In this document: positions 1-10,362 of the stretch, piece after piece
Layout of the letters: every line of letters begins with the position of its first letter
Position numbering within the stretch: the stretch's first letter is position 1
NCBI RefSeq assembly: GCF_000003815.2
Contig: NC_049982.1
Coordinates: 23,225,573 to 23,281,969, forward strand
Direction: 5' to 3'
From: Branchiostoma floridae
Taxonomy: Eukaryota; Chordata; Leptocardii; Amphioxiformes; Branchiostomatidae
Length of the DNA: 56,397 nucleotides
Notes under the pieces: model-generated
What the model was told of the DNA's origin: nothing
Databases searched by the model: none
Seen by the model: only the letters and a program-made list of their open reading frames with translations
Translations under genes and position numbers: made by a program

Positions 1-349
1 AGCCAGCGGTTACTACGGAGGATGATACTCAGGCTAATGGTACTCTGACTCACTCACACTCACTCACTATACAGTTTATCGTCTGTTGTTCCCCATTAGG
101 TGATGGTTAGAACTCAGATGTGCTTGCATGCAGGTTTGGAGGCTTGGTGGGTAAAGGTAGCTGCACATGTGCACTTCAAGGCATGAATTAGCTTCTGTAT
201 CTGTATCTACTATCTATATATCCGGTATAATCGTCCTTTGGCGTAACACACCATCTTTGCAGGCACACGGCATGGCAGCAGCTGGATATATTACACTGAA
301 TGACCCGTCACACCTACTAGTAGCTTATTGTCTCATTCTATATTTTCAG
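1..349. other. Non-genic flank with a short dispersed repeat
   Basis: No coding exon is visible here. Positions 6-37 match 32542-32573 with three differences in 32 bases, so this is a short dispersed repeat. The sequence leading into 350 is pyrimidine-rich and ends in TTTTCAG, which is the acceptor for the next exon. Confidence 0.5.
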
Positions 350-555
350 GAATCTCTGCAGGTAATCCCAGGAAACTACTGCAGTATGGGATCACAGAAG
401 GGCGACTGGTGGCGTACCTGTTGTGGAACTGCGTATCCGAGAACGTGGTGGAAGGATACGACCTCTGTATCCAGCTCCTAAGGCACACCTACACTCACGC
501 ACCTCTCGTACGCTTCCAACATTATGCGCAGATACTGTTTGCACTCAAAGTCAAG
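350..555 (+). CDS. Internal exon of an unrecognised protein
   Basis: A 206-base block is bounded by a good acceptor (TATTTTCAG) and a donor (AAG/GTGATT) and is open in one frame: two bases, then 68 codons, ending in phase 0. The peptide looks globular and helical, with motifs such as KLLQYGITEGRLVAYLLWNC and then a Leu/Cys-rich stretch ending in FALKVK. I do not recognise the family. No flanking exons are visible: upstream is off the window and downstream shows only noncoding sequence. It could be one exon of a gene entering from the left, or a relic. The splice sites and protein-like composition are what I see; membership of a real gene is inference. Confidence 0.4.
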
Positions 556-1391
556 GTGATTACATTTGTTCTTTTCCACCTCTTGTGCTTCTGCATGTAC
601 TGGTGTCATTAAGCCTTTAACCACTGAAGAAGCCACATTTGCAAATCAGTCTGGCTGACAGACTGAGTAAAAGTTCTAGACACGAACTGTGTGGCTCCAG
701 ATGCCACATTGAAGGATTAATAGCGGTGTGAAAGATGTTGGTTAGCTGTAGAACGAATCCACTGTAGTAGATCTCATAAATTCGCTTTCTTCCTGTTTTG
801 ATTCATGCTAGAATCAAGGAGCTTTTATCAGTAGGAGAGAGTACGGATTAGTTTCCATTGTTCGTATGTTCGTAGCGGGCGACAAAATTTTATTAACACC
901 CACGTGTCAAAAACCCGCATCTGCATACATTTCACCCACGCAAGCTTTTGTTTTCCCTTTGTTTTGTGGTCATTTTCATGGTGGGGCGGCCTGGGGATAC
1001 AAACATTGTGTGTAGCGATCTGATTTTTGCGATTTTGTCGACGATGTTGAACAGAAGAGTAACTTCGGAATACATACAGCGGCGGCAATATTCTCTCTGA
1101 CTGAGGGTGAAATTTCAAAGCCATACGGCGACCGGACAGCGCCGCCGCTCGGGTACGGGCTAAGCCTAAAGGCACGTAACGAAAACCATGAAAACTATGC
1201 TCTCCCGCCTTACCTTCACCTTATTCCAGGCCCGATGTATCCTCTAAAAAAGTGTGGCAATGAAAAAGCATTGCCATGGCGACGGTAATATTGTTTGACT
1301 TTTTTGTAACGTATTGTATTGTATGTTGATAGAGATGATTGAGGAATTGTATGCTTGGTAAGTCATGATGATGTTCCGGGCTGTATGTGCT
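556..1391. other. No supported gene
   Basis: Positions 815-830 carry one arm of the palindrome found complete at 6939-6971 (AAGGAGCTTTTATCA). A minus-strand frame of 115 codons (828-1175) is open, but I see no splice context or recognisable motif, so it is not called a gene. Confidence 0.4.
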
Positions 1392-1736
1392 AGTGTCGTA
1401 GTGTCGCGATACGTTGGCTTAATGTACTGTGTAGTATGATGTTTTTGATACACAAGTTAAGTATTATCATGAAGAAATATCAATACAATTAAGCTAAAAT
1501 TAATATGATTATGTCAAACATGCTACATGTTACATTGATATTTTGCAATAATCTGCGCCTGGCCAGATAAGTGTTTATGGCAAGTGTCGTAGTGTCGCGA
1601 TACGTTGGCTTAATGTACTGTGTAGTATGATGTTGTTGATACACAAGTTAAGTATTATCATGAAGAAATATCAATACAATTAAACTAAAATTAATATGAT
1701 TATGTCAAACATGCTACATGTTACATTGATATTTTG
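1392..1736. repeat. Tandem direct repeat, two 154-base copies
   Basis: Copy 1 (1392-1545) and copy 2 (1583-1736) differ at only two visible positions in 154 bases and are separated by 37 bases. They begin AGTGTCGTAGTGTCGCGATA and end ACATTGATATTTTG. The near identity indicates a recent duplication or a recent tandem insertion. No coding potential is seen. Confidence 0.9.
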
Positions 1737-1739
1737 GTA

Positions 1740-2075
1740 CTTGCGGGTAAAAACTTCTCGGTTCAGTTGAAATACGGGTCAAAGTTATGTGCGTTTCGTG
1801 GATCTTTTTCCCTGGGAGACAGACGGGATCGAGCCTGGTTACCACACCGTAGCCCGATCTCAATATCTATCGTGCAGGGGTCTGGCAGGATGACTGTAGA
1901 ATGGCTCTCCAATGCCCTTGGTCAGAGAGAGGAGAACCTAGGATTGATAACCACCCCAGGTAGCCAGCTACAACACACCACAGTTGGTCAGCAGGCTATT
2001 GTAGTAGCGAATCAGGGACTAGATATGGCTCAAGGGTGTAATGAGCTATTTTTCAAAATAACAGCAGAACTTTAA
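1740..2075 (+). mobile_element. LTR-retrotransposon fragment: LTR-like segment and gag start
   Basis: The segment around 1811-1835 (CCCTGGGAGACAGACG) is shared with the LTR at 23432-23546. Downstream, an ATG at 1890 opens a 61-residue reading frame starting MTVEWLSNALGQREENLGL. The same peptide with conservative changes is encoded on the minus strand at 24039-24139. Two copies with conserved protein but different flanks fit the 5' end of a gag gene just after an LTR. The frame stops at 2075, so this copy is broken. Its link to the Gag-protease element at 22 kb rests on the shared LTR motif and is inference. Confidence 0.5.
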
Positions 2076-3470
2076 GGCTGGAACTTTGTAAGGTCCACCT
2101 GCCCTTTCCCCCGAAAGGGTAGCGATAACTCCTTCGGGTTAAACTCCCCCGGAGCGCTAATGTGAGATCGGCGGGCTGACTGGCTTGGTTCCCCGAACTA
2201 AACTCGCTAGCTACCCGGTCCTGTCTGGCTCCCAGGGTATGGATCTTGAAACGTGCTAACTGTGATTAAAACGCAAACGGACACTACTTCATCGGGATTT
2301 TCCTATTTTGAAATACTCCCCGTGGAAGTAGGGCATGATCATGATACAGAAGCCACTCTTCATGCCGACTTAGTTTTGTTCCGTGCTACTCAGTGTACAT
2401 GACGACCTGTTCGATATGTGCCCTGGTGGTTTGTGATCTAGACGAGAGTCCTGTTTACGTCTGCCCTCTAAAGGATTTCTTATCCCGAACTTTATTCNNN
2501 NNNNNNNNNNNNNNNNNNNNNNNNNNNNNNNNNNNNNNNNNNNNNNNNNNNNNNNNNNNNNNNNNNNNNNNNNNNNNNNNNNNNNNNNNNNNNNNNNNNN
2601 NNNNNNNNNNNNNNNNNNNNNNNNNNNNNNNNNNNNNNNNNNNNNNNNNNNNNNNNNNNNNNNNNNNNNNNNNNNNNNNNNNNNNNNNNNNNNNNNNNNN
2701 NNNNNNNNNNNNNNNNNNNNNNNNNNNNNNNNNNNNNNNNNNNNNNNNNNNNNNNNNNNNNNNNNNNNNNNNNNNNNNNNNNNNNNNNNNNNNNNNNNNN
2801 NNNNNNNNNNNNNNNNNNNNNNNNNNNNNNNNNNNNNNNNNNNNNNNNNNNNNNNNNNNNNNNNNNNNNNNNNNNNNNNNNNNNNNNNNNNNNNNNNNNN
2901 NNNNNNNNNNNNNNNNNNNNNNNNNNNNNNNNNNNNNNNNNNNNNNNNNNNNNNNNNNNNNNNATTTCCTCGAGGCCCTCCCTCATGGATGCCTTTGGTT
3001 ATCACTTATCAGTAACGCATATTTTATTCTGATATAAACAAACACAGAAACGCTAAACCATGTGTATAACGGTGGGGCACTACATCCTCTAATCAAACCT
3101 CGTTGTGACTAGGACGTCCTCTCTTACTTGTCTAATATTTCTTCAAAACATTTACATCTTTCCAAATTATGCCTAACAACAGTTATGGGAAGACCAGTAT
3201 AGGATTCCATAAGAAATGAACCGTTAAACGCTGTTATGTGACCTTTGACCTTATAAAATACAACACGGCTGATCTCATTGACCATATTTCACCTTGAATT
3301 AAGTTAAACAATTATAACCGTCCACAATGCCCCATCTGCAAGACCGAGCTGAAGTTAGCAGCCCGTTTACCAGCACCAGTTGTGGCACGTAGACACCACG
3401 CACTCGCAGTTGCACGTACGTCGGTTTGTACCCTTAGCTTTAAAATGGTTAGACCAGTCCTGCTATGTAT
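2076..3470. other. No gene seen; contains an assembly gap
   Basis: Apart from the N run at 2498-2963 I see no exon with splice sites and no recognisable element. The GC-rich patch at 2096-2240 could be more of the preceding LTR element. Confidence 0.4.
2498..2963. other. Assembly gap, 466 N
   Basis: Run of N. Confidence 1.
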
Positions 3471-4362
3471 CTCAAGAACATCTTGATGTTTGAGTCTACA
3501 CGACATGAAGAGTGTATTCATGTGTGCTGTACTATACCTTGGACATTTTGTATCAAACACCCTAAGGTGCAACACGGTATCTTTAAGCTATACTACGTAA
3601 TGTTTGGACAATACAGTATGTTTTTTGTTGGGTTTCGCCTGCGTGCCTGTCTTGATCAGGCGGTCCAGGGCGCGACTCATCTTTAAGTCGATCATACATG
3701 AATGTTGTGATCGAGGCACACCTCTCGTAGCTTTCTTAGCCCGGCTTGCACCGAATGGTTCTACAACTTACATAGAAATAAACGTTAAAAGGGGAAAATT
3801 TGTCATAACATGCCGGACTCAGTCCTGCATGGGGCTAATAAGTCGTGTATGTGTAGAGAGTCGTGAGCATGACAGGCCCATTTGTCACACCGACTCAAAG
3901 GGTGACTACCACATTCCAAACCAAAGATACTGTAAGTCGACAACGCATGATGAGTGTGTTCATGTTTACTGTGCACTTGGGGAAGTTTGTATCAAACACC
4001 TTAAGGTGCAGCAAAGTAACAGTAAAGATCACGGCGCTGCAATCCATGAAGATCGAGCGGGTACAAAAATAACCTGGAATCCAGTCTACCGTGGATTGGC
4101 CAGGCTAACTTCGGGACAGGAGAGTCTTTCCACCGCCGGGGTCACATACAATGAAAGAAGACGAAAAACCAAAATAGTGAAATTTGGTGAAATTTCACCA
4201 CATTCGCAGGCGTGCCTCTATTGTCTCTCATCGTTTGTATCATGTATCTGTCCCGTGATATGTTCTGGTACTTCCCACTTGTGGCTATGCCTTGTTTGTT
4301 CATTCTCAACTTTCTGTGATGAATGTGAGCACTCATTTGTTAGACATGAAAATGACGTATAA
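3471..4362 (+). repeat. Diverged internal repeat with a 252-codon Cys-rich open frame
   Basis: A segment near 3480-3575 recurs at about 3920-4015 (offset about 440); the best block is TGTATCAAACACC followed by TAAGGTGCA. A frame of 252 codons (3604-4362, plus strand) runs through the second copy and is rich in Cys and His, but it has no signal peptide, no known motif and no splice evidence. I read the region as an old tandem duplication. The open frame may be chance. Confidence 0.3.
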
Positions 4363-5331
4363 AATAATAGGTACAACCACACCTGGAGGCATAATGAGAT
4401 CTTCACCTCACGGAGACTCATGATCAGCATAGAAAACTTAGTTTCTACATGTTGTCGGGCGTGTACGGGGGTTGAAGTCTGTAATCATTACTGCTTTCGT
4501 TGGGTGTTTGGTCAACGCTGCGATATAAAAATTCCCGCGTTACCTATTTATACAATCAAGGATAAAACCTTACAAATGTGGCCTTACAAGAGGGTGGTAG
4601 AATGCCTCGCGGGAGGTATTCATTCACACCATGTCGTATAACAGTTCTCTCGAAGGCGATTAATCTATATGCAAAACAAATGGCTTCTGCTGTTAGGCCG
4701 ACAAAAGATCTCTCAACGTTATGACACCGGCCTTTTCCTTTGATAGCGATATGTGATGTGTCGAGCGATTGCATACCAAAGGAAGTTCTCACTGTAGCCG
4801 CCCAAGTAATACTAGTAGTTAGATCATGGGAGTGGCCTGACAATGTGGGGACCCCAACAAACTCCAAGGGTGGCGGAGCAGTACCAAATCCACACAGTCA
4901 GGTTACTCCCAGGATCTAACTGACTTAGAACATGGCCATCTTTCCGAAGCAAAAATACACTTTTTTTAGTCATTTAGAAACATGCAGTTTTCCTAGCTAG
5001 CGGACAGACAGGCTACATTCTTCTCCTATTTCTCATTCATGACCCTGGTGATGGCGCCTCACACCTTTTGCTCATGAGGGTTGTGTGAAATTCATGTCAG
5101 GTTTTACAACACTTTTTTGCACCACAATGCCATTGTTTTTTGGGTGTATGTCAGTTTGATCCCAGTTCCCAACCTGACCTCAAATGAAAGGAGTCGGCCC
5201 AAAATTAGCACCTTGCCGCGGCCTTTGTTTTGCGATGTTAAACCCTGCTGTGTCCTATTGTTCCGGCGTGCCGGCGGCAGTCCTTTGTAAGCCATGTTTG
5301 ACTCCCCATAAAAGCCGCATAATGAGCCAGT
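4363..5331. other. No gene seen
   Basis: I found no exon with splice sites and no repeat I can name in this stretch. Confidence 0.35.
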
Positions 5332-5571
5332 CATGACGTCATGGCAGCGGCAGGGACCGAGGCCGGCCCTATTAGAAGTCCAGCACCGGAAAAGTTAAGC
5401 ACTGGAAATCCAGTGCTCGCATTGGGTTCAGCACTGGAATTCCAGTGCTGAGAGAACAGTGTTAAGTAACCTGGGTGGAACATAACCATGTCTGAGCACA
5501 GCGGAAAACAACAATGACAATAGCGCATGCGGCCGATTCGACCCATTGATTCAGCACTGGAACACCAGTGC
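5332..5571. promoter_or_regulatory. CRE palindrome followed by three GCACTGG dyads
   Basis: CATGACGTCATG (5332-5343) is a perfect 12-base palindrome containing the CRE core TGACGTCA. It is followed by three dyads built on AGCACTGG/CCAGTGC: 5398-5417 (one mismatch at the centre), 5430-5449 (a perfect 20-base palindrome, AGCACTGGAATTCCAGTGCT) and 5553-5571 (degenerate centre). Repeated dyads beside a CRE suggest protein-binding sites or short hairpins. No promoter or transcript is demonstrated. Confidence 0.35.
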
Positions 5572-5833
5572 GGAGACCGTTACTTTTGTATACTTGCTTG
5601 TCAATAAGAGTGAACAATAAAAACAATGCCGATAGTCGGTTGGGTGTATGTAAATCAAGACCAATTTGCACCTTAATGTTAATGTTTGTTTTTTTCAAAA
5701 GTGAGTCGAAGATGGTTCAAAAGGGACAAATTATGAGCCGACTCCTTCCCCTCTTTCAACCTCCTTGGTAGGACGTGGCATGTCTGGAAGGCCAATTTCT
5801 CGAGTATGTTCAGCCGTTTTCACAGTATGTTAG

Positions 5834-6022
5834 GACGAGTTCCGTACACAGCCCGACACGTCTGAGTTCCAGCTTGAGCTGGCGGACGTTTTGCTGCAGC
5901 CTATTGGCATCTCTGCCGAACTGTTCTGTAGTTTTGATACTGACCAGTTCCTGCCAGACAGACCGGCCAATGTCGCTGCCCCCTCCCCTATTTCATTCAC
6001 CCAGCTGGTGCAACCGTTCTGA
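5834..6022 (+). CDS. Possible terminal exon, unrecognised
   Basis: After an acceptor-like CAGTATGTTAG, a 62-codon frame runs to TGA at 6020-6022. It encodes an acidic, hydrophobic peptide (start DEFRTQPDTSEFQLELADVL, end FTQLVQPF). The composition looks more protein-like than the longer frame that overlaps it. There is no family match, upstream partner or clear poly(A) signal, so it could be chance. Confidence 0.2.
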   Translation, partial: DEFRTQPDTSEFQLELADVLLQPIGISAELFCSFDTDQFLPDRPANVAAPSPISFTQLVQPF

Positions 6023-6456
6023 CGAGCTGTCCTGTTCCCAGTTCGACCCCTTCCTGGTAGACCACATCATGCATTATCTTCTGCAATTTTAGTATGTTTC
6101 TCGTTTATGGAAGTATTGATTGTATGCCTCACGTTTGCCTCGTTTTTATCAATTTAACGCGCATGATTTTATGTAGCATCTCTACTTTTTAAAGTTTTTC
6201 TTTACTATTTTGGAACTTGTTCCCTAGCTTGATGTAACCAAGGAGGTTATATTTTTCATGTCTTTGTTGTAGCGCTGTTTGTACATTTTCTTGTTACAAG
6301 AAACTTTTTATTATTGTCTTGTTCGTTTTCTGACTTTCTTTCATGACCGTTAGAATTTACTTTGTTTATGTTATGAAGAAAGATGTTCAGTAACATAGGT
6401 TGATTTACTGTTTCCATTTTTGTTAATTCTTTAATTGCTTTTATTTGCATGAGAAA
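6023..6456. other. No gene seen
   Basis: T-rich sequence without splice-bounded frames. Confidence 0.35.
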
Positions 6457-6600
6457 GGTGGGCGTCTCCAACTTAGTCAATTTATTCGTTGGTTGGTACA
6501 TCCCTACGCCTAGGGAGACCAATCAGTTGAATGGTGGACGTCTCCAACTTAGTCAATTTATTCGTTACTTAGTACACCCCTACCCCTAGGGACACCATAC
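6457..6600. repeat. Two-copy tandem repeat, period 76
   Basis: GGTG(G/G)(G/A)CGTCTCCAACTTAG starts at 6457 and again at 6533. Each copy continues with AGTCAATTTATTCGTT and ends with a CTAGGGA(G/C)ACCA box. This is a simple local duplication. Confidence 0.8.
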
Positions 6601-6931
6601 TATGTGGATTTAGAATACTGGATGTGAATTAGTTTTCTTCTGATATAACGGCAACTGGGAAATACAGACGGGATCCCGTTCTTGTATACGCGAACGTGTA
6701 ACACGTCTGCAGGGACACCACCCAGGGAAGTTTAATACCGGATAGGACATGGGTTAAAATCCCTGCTAATTATCAACACTAATGGTGTCAAAAGGTTTTG
6801 AGCGTTCTGTTTAAATATCTTAAATGTAAAAGTACAAAAACTTTTCAAATCCCCGGGAAATAAGAGAATGTGCATGTTGTCACCCGCAGATTTTCATGCG
6901 CAACTTTTCACGCACACAAAACCCCATCTCT

Positions 6932-6978
6932 GTTAGCGCAAGGAGCTTTTATCAGTGATAAAAGCTCCTTGGTTAGCG
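6932..6978. repeat. 33-base palindrome flanked by a 7-base direct repeat
   Basis: CAAGGAGCTTTTATC and its reverse complement are separated by AGT (6939-6971). The heptamer GTTAGCG lies directly on each side (6932-6938 and 6972-6978). Perfect arms inside an apparent target-site duplication look like a minimal fold-back insertion or the footprint of an element reduced to its joined ends. One arm also occurs at 815-830. Confidence 0.7.
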
Positions 6979-7204
6979 TAAAAGTTTAGATGTGAAGTCT
7001 TGAATTTTCGTGAAACATGCATAAAAGTTCCGTTGTCGTGGTTTTCTAGGTGTTTGGTCGACATACTATCTATCTGACACAGTGACTAAATTTGTCACAT
7101 CGCCGGATTCTGAGAATCACCACGATAATTTTTGCCATCTGTTCTACTCTTCGTTCCGTACACCTACAGTGCAGTCAAGGCCACTCTGACATTTCATACG
7201 TACC

Positions 7205-7325
7205 CCCTGGCCCTAGCCTGTGTTTACACAAGCTCTCTCGCCGGCTGGGCTTAATGACCCCCTCCCCATAGGGTGGCGGCAATTGTAGGGCCGGCCGCTA
7301 GGGGCTTGATTTTAGTCAGGCTACC
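7205..7325. repeat. Dispersed repeat, related to 51235-51330
   Basis: CTGTGTTTA, CTCTC(G)C(C/T)GGCT, CTTAATGACCCC, GTGGC..CAA(T)TGTA and GTCAGGCTAC occur in the same order here and at 51235-51330. This is one interspersed repeat family in two diverged copies. No coding capacity is visible. Confidence 0.6.
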
Positions 7326-7739
7326 CCTGGCCCCAGCCCCAGCCCTGGTCGTAACTCATTTTCTGTGACAGCTAATTGCAGCAGATTTGGCCAAACATCC
7401 TCCCCTGATCTCTGGCATCTTTGAACCACAACCAGATTTTTTGCCTCCATGGTTTCGGCTTTAAAAATCTCCAAACCGTGCTCATGTAGTGTCATGTCCC
7501 GTGCCTTTTCTTTGCCAAATTGTACCAACCCCCTTCCCCACCGACTCACGTTAAACATTCAAGTTGAGAACGGAGTGCCAGAGTGAATCGTGAACCTTAA
7601 ATCGTTTCTGCCATGTTTGGGTCAAATCATGAGGTTTTGTTAGATCATTCTACCTATGCACAATGCATTTCTTTCCCGCTATAGTTGCAGCGTGTAACAT
7701 GGATACCCTAGTTCTCTCTGTTAAAATGTCAAAACATTC

Positions 7740-8530
7740 GTGTGTGGTTGTTACAAGACATGTTGGTATGTGTTTTGATAGAAAATAAATGTGGCGGAGT
7801 GGATACAAACGTGTTTTATTTTGTATCTAATCAGAGCAGTATATACCTCAGAGTAGCAATCCCCATTTAGACACATGTGGGAACAAGTAAATAGAGGGTC
7901 AGTAAAACCAGGACTGTTAACGGAAGTTTTTAATTTGAAATGACTCAGTATTTGATGCATGATAAACAAAAATCAACTAAACTATTCGATTAATCACTAG
8001 ACAGTGGATAAGATGCCTAGTTTGAGACGGATTATCAGGGCGAGTTGCGAGTTATTTATCGTTTATACATCGCAAGTTCATTTCGCCGATGCCTTAGAAA
8101 ATATGGATCGCGACACCATATTCCCATATGTACTGATACATCCCGGATCAATGACAAGCTGAAAGGGAACAGTGTCGCTTATTATTGTTAAAAGATTAGA
8201 TAATATCAGTACGGGCGAAAATCATACGGCCGACTGTTGAAGCACACCACAAGAAAGACGGTCCAAGAATTCATTATTTAAATACGCTTCGTCAATTAAC
8301 AGGAAACATTGTAGCCGTTAAAACTTAGCACTAGTTTTTAAGGTAGGCATAAAAGGGTTTAAATGTTTTGATTCGCTATTGTTGTTTTTAGCGTTTTAGG
8401 TTGCAATGTAACAATCGTAAAGTACCCCCTTTTTGATAGGTACATCTCAATCTCCCGTTTTGATAGTTGGTTGCGTCTGAATCGCCCCCGTTTGGATAGT
8501 TACGACAGAAACAATGTTTTGAAAGGAATG
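7740..8530. repeat. Noncoding segmental duplication, copy 1
   Basis: This block is collinear with 9590-10110. Shared landmarks in order are TTTTATTTTGTATCTAAT, CCAGGACTGTTA, TGATGCATGAT, AATCAACTAAACTA, a perfect 31-base core at 8298-8328, AAGGTAGGCAT, TTAGGTTGCAAT and GTTTTGAAAG/GTTTTGATAG. Copy 1 is longer, with extra sequence near 8000-8240. No open frame is conserved between the copies, so if the core is functional it is noncoding. Confidence 0.8.
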
Positions 8531-8899
8531 AATTTGAACGACATGCTGTGTTGATGTAAACTCCTGTAAAAGCAGGAATTCCTTGTATTAAAAGCAGACC
8601 GCATGATTTATTGTCACCGGACCACCATGGAAATGACAAGTCTGTGTCATCTGTGCTATGTGGTGCTGGCTTTTCGTCACACCCGCAACAAGCGTTGTGC
8701 TAATCAGAAACGGTCTGTTGAACTGCCTTTTGTTTAGAGCCAGGCCTTCCAGGCGGTCCGGACTGCCGGACACTGGCACATGCGGGACACATTTTATTCC
8801 TCAAGCGGTCATTCTTTCTTAGCACGGCGTGGTGGGAAGAACGAACATTGCTATTGTAACAGTGGGTTCTAGCGCTGCCAAACTGACCACGCCAACAGC

Positions 8900-9090
8900 T
8901 CTTGAGCTTTTGTTGTTGTGGTTAGCACGTGTGATTTGTGATCCGGCTGCCCGGGTTCGGCGCGGGTTCGAATCCCGGGAGTCGGGATGTTGTTTATTTC
9001 TGTTCTGACTCGCCCCTCTAGTTGTTCACTGGTTCCCATGCCGATCCTGTGAGTAACAGGCTAGCGGATGTGCCATACAGGGATGTCGGT
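8900..9090 (+). mobile_element. tRNA-derived SINE-like element
   Basis: GGTTCGAATCC at 8965-8975 is an exact RNA polymerase III B box, and TGGTTAGCACG at 8919-8929 resembles an A box. No cloverleaf acceptor stem can be formed, which argues against a tRNA gene. The tail (CCTGTGAGTAA followed by GCCATACAGGGATGTC) recurs in diverged form near 25640-25680, as expected of a SINE family. Confidence 0.5.
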
Positions 9091-9589
9091 AAGCGTTTGG
9101 AAGTTTTTGTGTGTTTTGCAAACCTCTTCATATTACTCCTTTCTTTCCTGGTCATTAGAGAAGCAGTTAGAAATAAAATGTATCTCGTCTTCCACCGGTT
9201 TTGCAATACAATGATTACAGGTTCTTTCGCCCACGGGTAGCTAGTTTGCATATTGCCGATCTGACCTCGATATTATCTAGTGATGTTAAATAAATTTCCA
9301 TTGAGTATCCCTTCTTTAGTTTCTTAAAGAATCTTAACTTACCATTATCTATAGACAGTCTATGAGAAAATGTCTGTATGTACAATTGCTTATTAACACA
9401 ATTTAATCGGACTCAGGTATAGCTTTGAGTGTTTGTTCTTCTAAAGTGGTTAACATTGTCATCAAGTGACATACGTCTGTGTATTTAAGTGTGATTCTTC
9501 CCTTGTATTTAAAGAGTGAGGTAGAGCCAGCTTAACAAATGGTAGCTTACGAGGTAATAACTCATGTACGCCATACATTGTGGATTACG

Positions 9590-10110
9590 ATTCGTGTGTG
9601 ATTGATGCAACACATGTTGGTGTGTATCTGCATACAAGATGATGGGGCAAAGTCCTTTATTTTGTATCTAATTAGAGTAGTATAAACCTCGGAGATGCAA
9701 TGTCTAGTCACATTTTGGAAAAAGAAAATAAGAGGTCAATATAACCAGGACTGTTACCGGAGATACTGAATTTAACATCGCCCAGTATATGATGCATGAT
9801 CAAAAATATCAACTAAACTACCCGATAAGCGCACCTCAGAGAAGACGGTACAAGATATATCTATTGTTTTACGCTTCGCCAATAAACAGGAAACATTGTA
9901 GCCGTTAAAACTTAGTACTAATTTTTAAGGTAGGCATGAAAAAGTTCCGGGTTATAATGTTCTGATTCGCTGCTATTGCTTTTAGCGTTGTTAGGTTGCA
10001 ATATACCCATCGTAAAATAGATCCTATTTGGTTACATTTCAATCCCCGTTTTGAAAGCTGTGACTATATCGTCCCCGCTTGGATAGTTAAAACAAACAAA
10101 ACGGGCGGTC
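9590..10110. repeat. Noncoding segmental duplication, copy 2
   Basis: This is the second copy of the block at 7740-8530, with the perfect 31-base core at 9885-9915. It lies immediately upstream of a promoter-like stretch and a candidate first exon, so it may carry upstream regulatory sequence. Confidence 0.8.
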
Positions 10111-10129
10111 CCTGGCCGTCGTCTGGACA

Positions 10130-10282
10130 TCGTCTTGGGATTGGTCACCGTGCTGACGTCAGTCTGTAAACATTGACAAATAGGAACTGCACAAGTACAT
10201 TTTCCAACCAATGGCAGCCCTCAGAATAGCGTCAGTTTGCTTCCCACTAAAGATCGATCACTGACTATCTAGTCAGGCGGAG
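10130..10282 (+). promoter_or_regulatory. Promoter-like block: CCAAT boxes and CRE
   Basis: An inverted CCAAT box (ATTGG, 10140-10144), a full CRE (TGACGTCA, 10154-10161) and a direct CCAAT box (10208-10212) lie within 150 bases of an ATG at 10283. No TATA box is obvious. This arrangement is typical of animal proximal promoters; activity is inferred. Confidence 0.4.
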
Positions 10283-10362
10283 ATGGCTCGGCGGACAAGG
10301 TCGGCCGAGTTAGACGCGGCGCTTCAACTGGACAGTGAACATGCACAAGCGACTCAATTTCG
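10283..10362 (+). CDS. Candidate first coding exon, unrecognised gene
   Basis: ATG at 10283 opens 26 codons plus two bases and ends at a strong donor (CG/GTGAGA). The peptide starts MARRTRSAELDAALQLDSEH and then continues AQATQF, a basic N-terminus followed by a helical acidic stretch. The CCAAT/CRE block just upstream supports a start of transcription. I could not find a matching downstream exon in frame before 13 kb, so either the intron is long or the exon is spurious. The family is not recognised. Confidence 0.35.

Noticed and set aside
3604-4362. 252-codon open frame, Cys-rich
   Set aside because: No domain, signal peptide or splice context; it overlaps a diverged noncoding repeat. Listed only as a repeat region.
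8919-8990. Possible tRNA gene
   Set aside because: The B box is perfect but no acceptor stem or anticodon arm can be folded; the tail matches a SINE-like repeat.
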